Assembly (NCBI GenBank): GCA_039178165.1
Contig: JBCDFL010000080.1
Span: 1-13,982, forward strand
Source of the DNA: JBCBCP01 sp039178165
GTDB lineage: Bacteria; Pseudomonadota; Alphaproteobacteria; Rhodobacterales; Rhodobacteraceae
DNA: 13,982 nucleotides
Direction: 5' to 3'
Translations under genes and position numbers: made by a program
Shown: positions 12,901 to 13,982 of the stretch, piece after piece
Position numbering within the stretch: the stretch's first letter is position 1
How the letters are laid out: every line of letters starts with the position of its first letter
Notes under the pieces: model-generated
Databases searched by the model: none
Told to the model about the DNA's origin: nothing
The model's input: only the letters and a program-made list of their open reading frames with translations

Positions 12901-13850
12901 TTTGCGCCTCCGTCATTGATGTGATTGGGCAAACGCCTCTGGTGGCGCTCGACCGGATCACCGCCGATCTGGGGTTGGAGGGGCGGCTTCTGGCCAAGCT
13001 CGACAACCTTCTGCCCGGCTATTCCAAAAAGGACCGCGCGGCGCGGGCGATCATCGAGGCTGCGCGCGCCGCGGGCGATCTGGCGGAGGGGCAGACGGTG
13101 GTGGAGCTGACCTCCGGCAACATGGGCACGGGGCTGGGAATCGTCTGCGCGGTGCTGGGCCACCCCTTCGTCGCGGTGATGAGCGCGGGCAACAGCGTGG
13201 AGCGGGCGAGGCAGATGCGCGCGCTGGGCGCTGAGGTGGTGATCGTGCCGCAGGAAAGCGGCTCTAAACGAGGCGAAGTGTCGGGAGCTGACCTTGCGCT
13301 GGTCGATGCGGCCGCGGCGCGGATTACGGCGGAGCGCAGCGCCTTTCGCGCCGACCAGTTTGGCCATCCGGGCAATCCGGCGGCGCATGAGGCCGGCACG
13401 GCGGCAGAGATTTGGAGCCAGTCCGGGGGCACTGTCACGGCCTTTTGCGATTTTGCGGGCAGCGGGGGCACCCTGGCCGGCGTTGCGCGGGCGCTGACGC
13501 CAAAGGGCGTGCGCTGCTATGCCATCGAGCCTGACGGGGCCGCGGTGCTGGCCGGGGCGCCGGCGTCCAACGCCAACCACCCGATCCAAGGCGGCGGCTA
13601 CGCGATGGCGGAGCTGGCCCACCTAAAGGGCGTGGACCTGGCGGGTCACCTGACCGTGACCGGGGGCGAGGCGCGAGATGCGGCCCGCCTGTTGGCGCGT
13701 CGCGAGGGCATCTTTGGCGGCTATTCCGCCGGCGCAAACCTAGCGGGCGCCATCCAGTTGCTACGGGGACCGGAGCGGGGCGGAGCCGTCGCCATCGTCG
13801 TCTGCGACAGCGGGCTCAAATACCTCTCCACCGATTTGTGGGACGACTGA
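12897..13850 (+). CDS. Cysteine synthase/threonine dehydratase-like PLP enzyme (fold type II) between kbl and tdh
   Basis: The 317-residue protein resembles O-acetylserine sulfhydrylase and cystathionine beta-synthase. IGQTPLV is at residues 10-16. YSKKDR at 42-47 corresponds to the usual S-V-K-D-R, placing the PLP lysine at Lys45. TSGNMG at 72-77 replaces TSGNTG, and the phosphate loop GSGGT is at 188-192. GIFGGYSAGANLAGA and DSGLKYLST near the C-terminus are also family-like. The catalytic apparatus looks intact, but the reaction is not determined: it could be beta-replacement, serine/threonine deamination or another beta-elimination. The GTG start overlaps the kbl stop as GTGA, and tdh begins 1 base after its stop, so the three are almost certainly co-translated. 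Confidence 0.9.
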   Translation: MICASVIDVIGQTPLVALDRITADLGLEGRLLAKLDNLLPGYSKKDRAARAIIEAARAAGDLAEGQTVVELTSGNMGTGLGIVCAVLGHPFVAVMSAGNSVERARQMRALGAEVVIVPQESGSKRGEVSGADLALVDAAAARITAERSAFRADQFGHPGNPAAHEAGTAAEIWSQSGGTVTAFCDFAGSGGTLAGVARALTPKGVRCYAIEPDGAAVLAGAPASNANHPIQGGGYAMAELAHLKGVDLAGHLTVTGGEARDAARLLARREGIFGGYSAGANLAGAIQLLRGPERGGAVAIVVCDSGLKYLSTDLWDD

Positions 13851-13851
13851 C

Positions 13852-13982
13852 ATGACCAACCAAATGACCGCCCTGCAAAAGACCTACCCTAAGGAAGGTC
13901 TTTGGCAGATGACGGCGCCGGTGCCCGAGATCGGGCCGGACGATGTACTGATCCGGGTGAAGAAGACCGGCATTTGCGGCAC
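13852..13982 (+). CDS. tdh: L-threonine 3-dehydrogenase, C-terminus cut by window edge
   Basis: Tdh is the zinc-dependent, NAD-linked alcohol-dehydrogenase family enzyme that oxidises threonine to 2-amino-3-ketobutyrate, the substrate of Kbl. Only about 43 residues are visible. TYPKEGLWQMTAPVPEIGP and LIRVKKTGICGT closely follow the Tdh N-terminus, and the Cys in GICGT is the expected catalytic zinc ligand. Starts at 13852 and 13864 are both possible: the second aligns better with the E. coli N-terminus, while the first is better placed after GGGAC in the end of the upstream gene. The 1-bp gap to the PLP enzyme gene suggests one operon. The remaining ~300 residues lie off the right edge. Confidence 0.92.
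   Translation, partial: MTNQMTALQKTYPKEGLWQMTAPVPEIGPDDVLIRVKKTGICG

Overview
The window is chromosomal DNA from a GC-rich alphaproteobacterium, most likely a Rhodobacteraceae (Roseobacter-group) member. This rests on the gene order recF-dnaN-dnaA-rpsT and mutM/ubiE-ubiB, the alphaproteobacterial flavour of the proteins (for example the C-X4-C zinc finger of MutM), and a cluster of GANTC (CcrM-type) sites upstream of dnaA. No tRNA, rRNA, CRISPR array, transposase or phage gene was seen.

Left part (1-4236, all minus strand): the replication-initiation block. Transcription runs rpsT, dnaA, dnaN, recF, and recF leaves the window at its left edge. A strong intrinsic terminator follows rpsT and another follows dnaA, so dnaA and dnaN each appear to need their own promoter. 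The region between rpsT and dnaA (about 480 bp) has no gene. It carries five GANTC sites and a GNRA-loop hairpin. I found no DnaA boxes, so I do not call oriC here.

Middle part (4371-9789): a small plus-strand pair of DUF4160 and DUF2442 proteins with overlapping reading frames sits between rpsT and an enoyl-CoA hydratase gene. The hydratase and mutM (minus strand, TTG start) are followed by the divergent ubiE-ubiB ubiquinone pair. A large GC-rich stem-loop separates ubiE from ubiB. Downstream is a lipoprotein with a possible Cys-His-Asp catalytic triad, then a cluster of hairpins between convergent genes.

Right part (9790-13982): a thiolase gene (minus) is divergent from an XRE-cupin regulator. 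Their 88-bp shared region contains a good thiolase promoter, a spaced direct repeat and a 14-bp palindrome over the regulator's start codon. Next comes a threonine-to-glycine operon, kbl - (cysteine-synthase-like PLP enzyme) - tdh. The fold-type-II PLP enzyme overlaps kbl by 4 bp and sits 1 bp from tdh, so all three are probably one transcript. tdh is cut by the right edge.

Most of the window is ordinary housekeeping DNA. The points most worth following are the PLP enzyme inside kbl-tdh, the DUF4160/DUF2442 module, the triad-bearing lipoprotein, the regulatory architecture of the XRE-cupin/thiolase region, the GANTC cluster at dnaA, and the ubiE-ubiB stem-loop.
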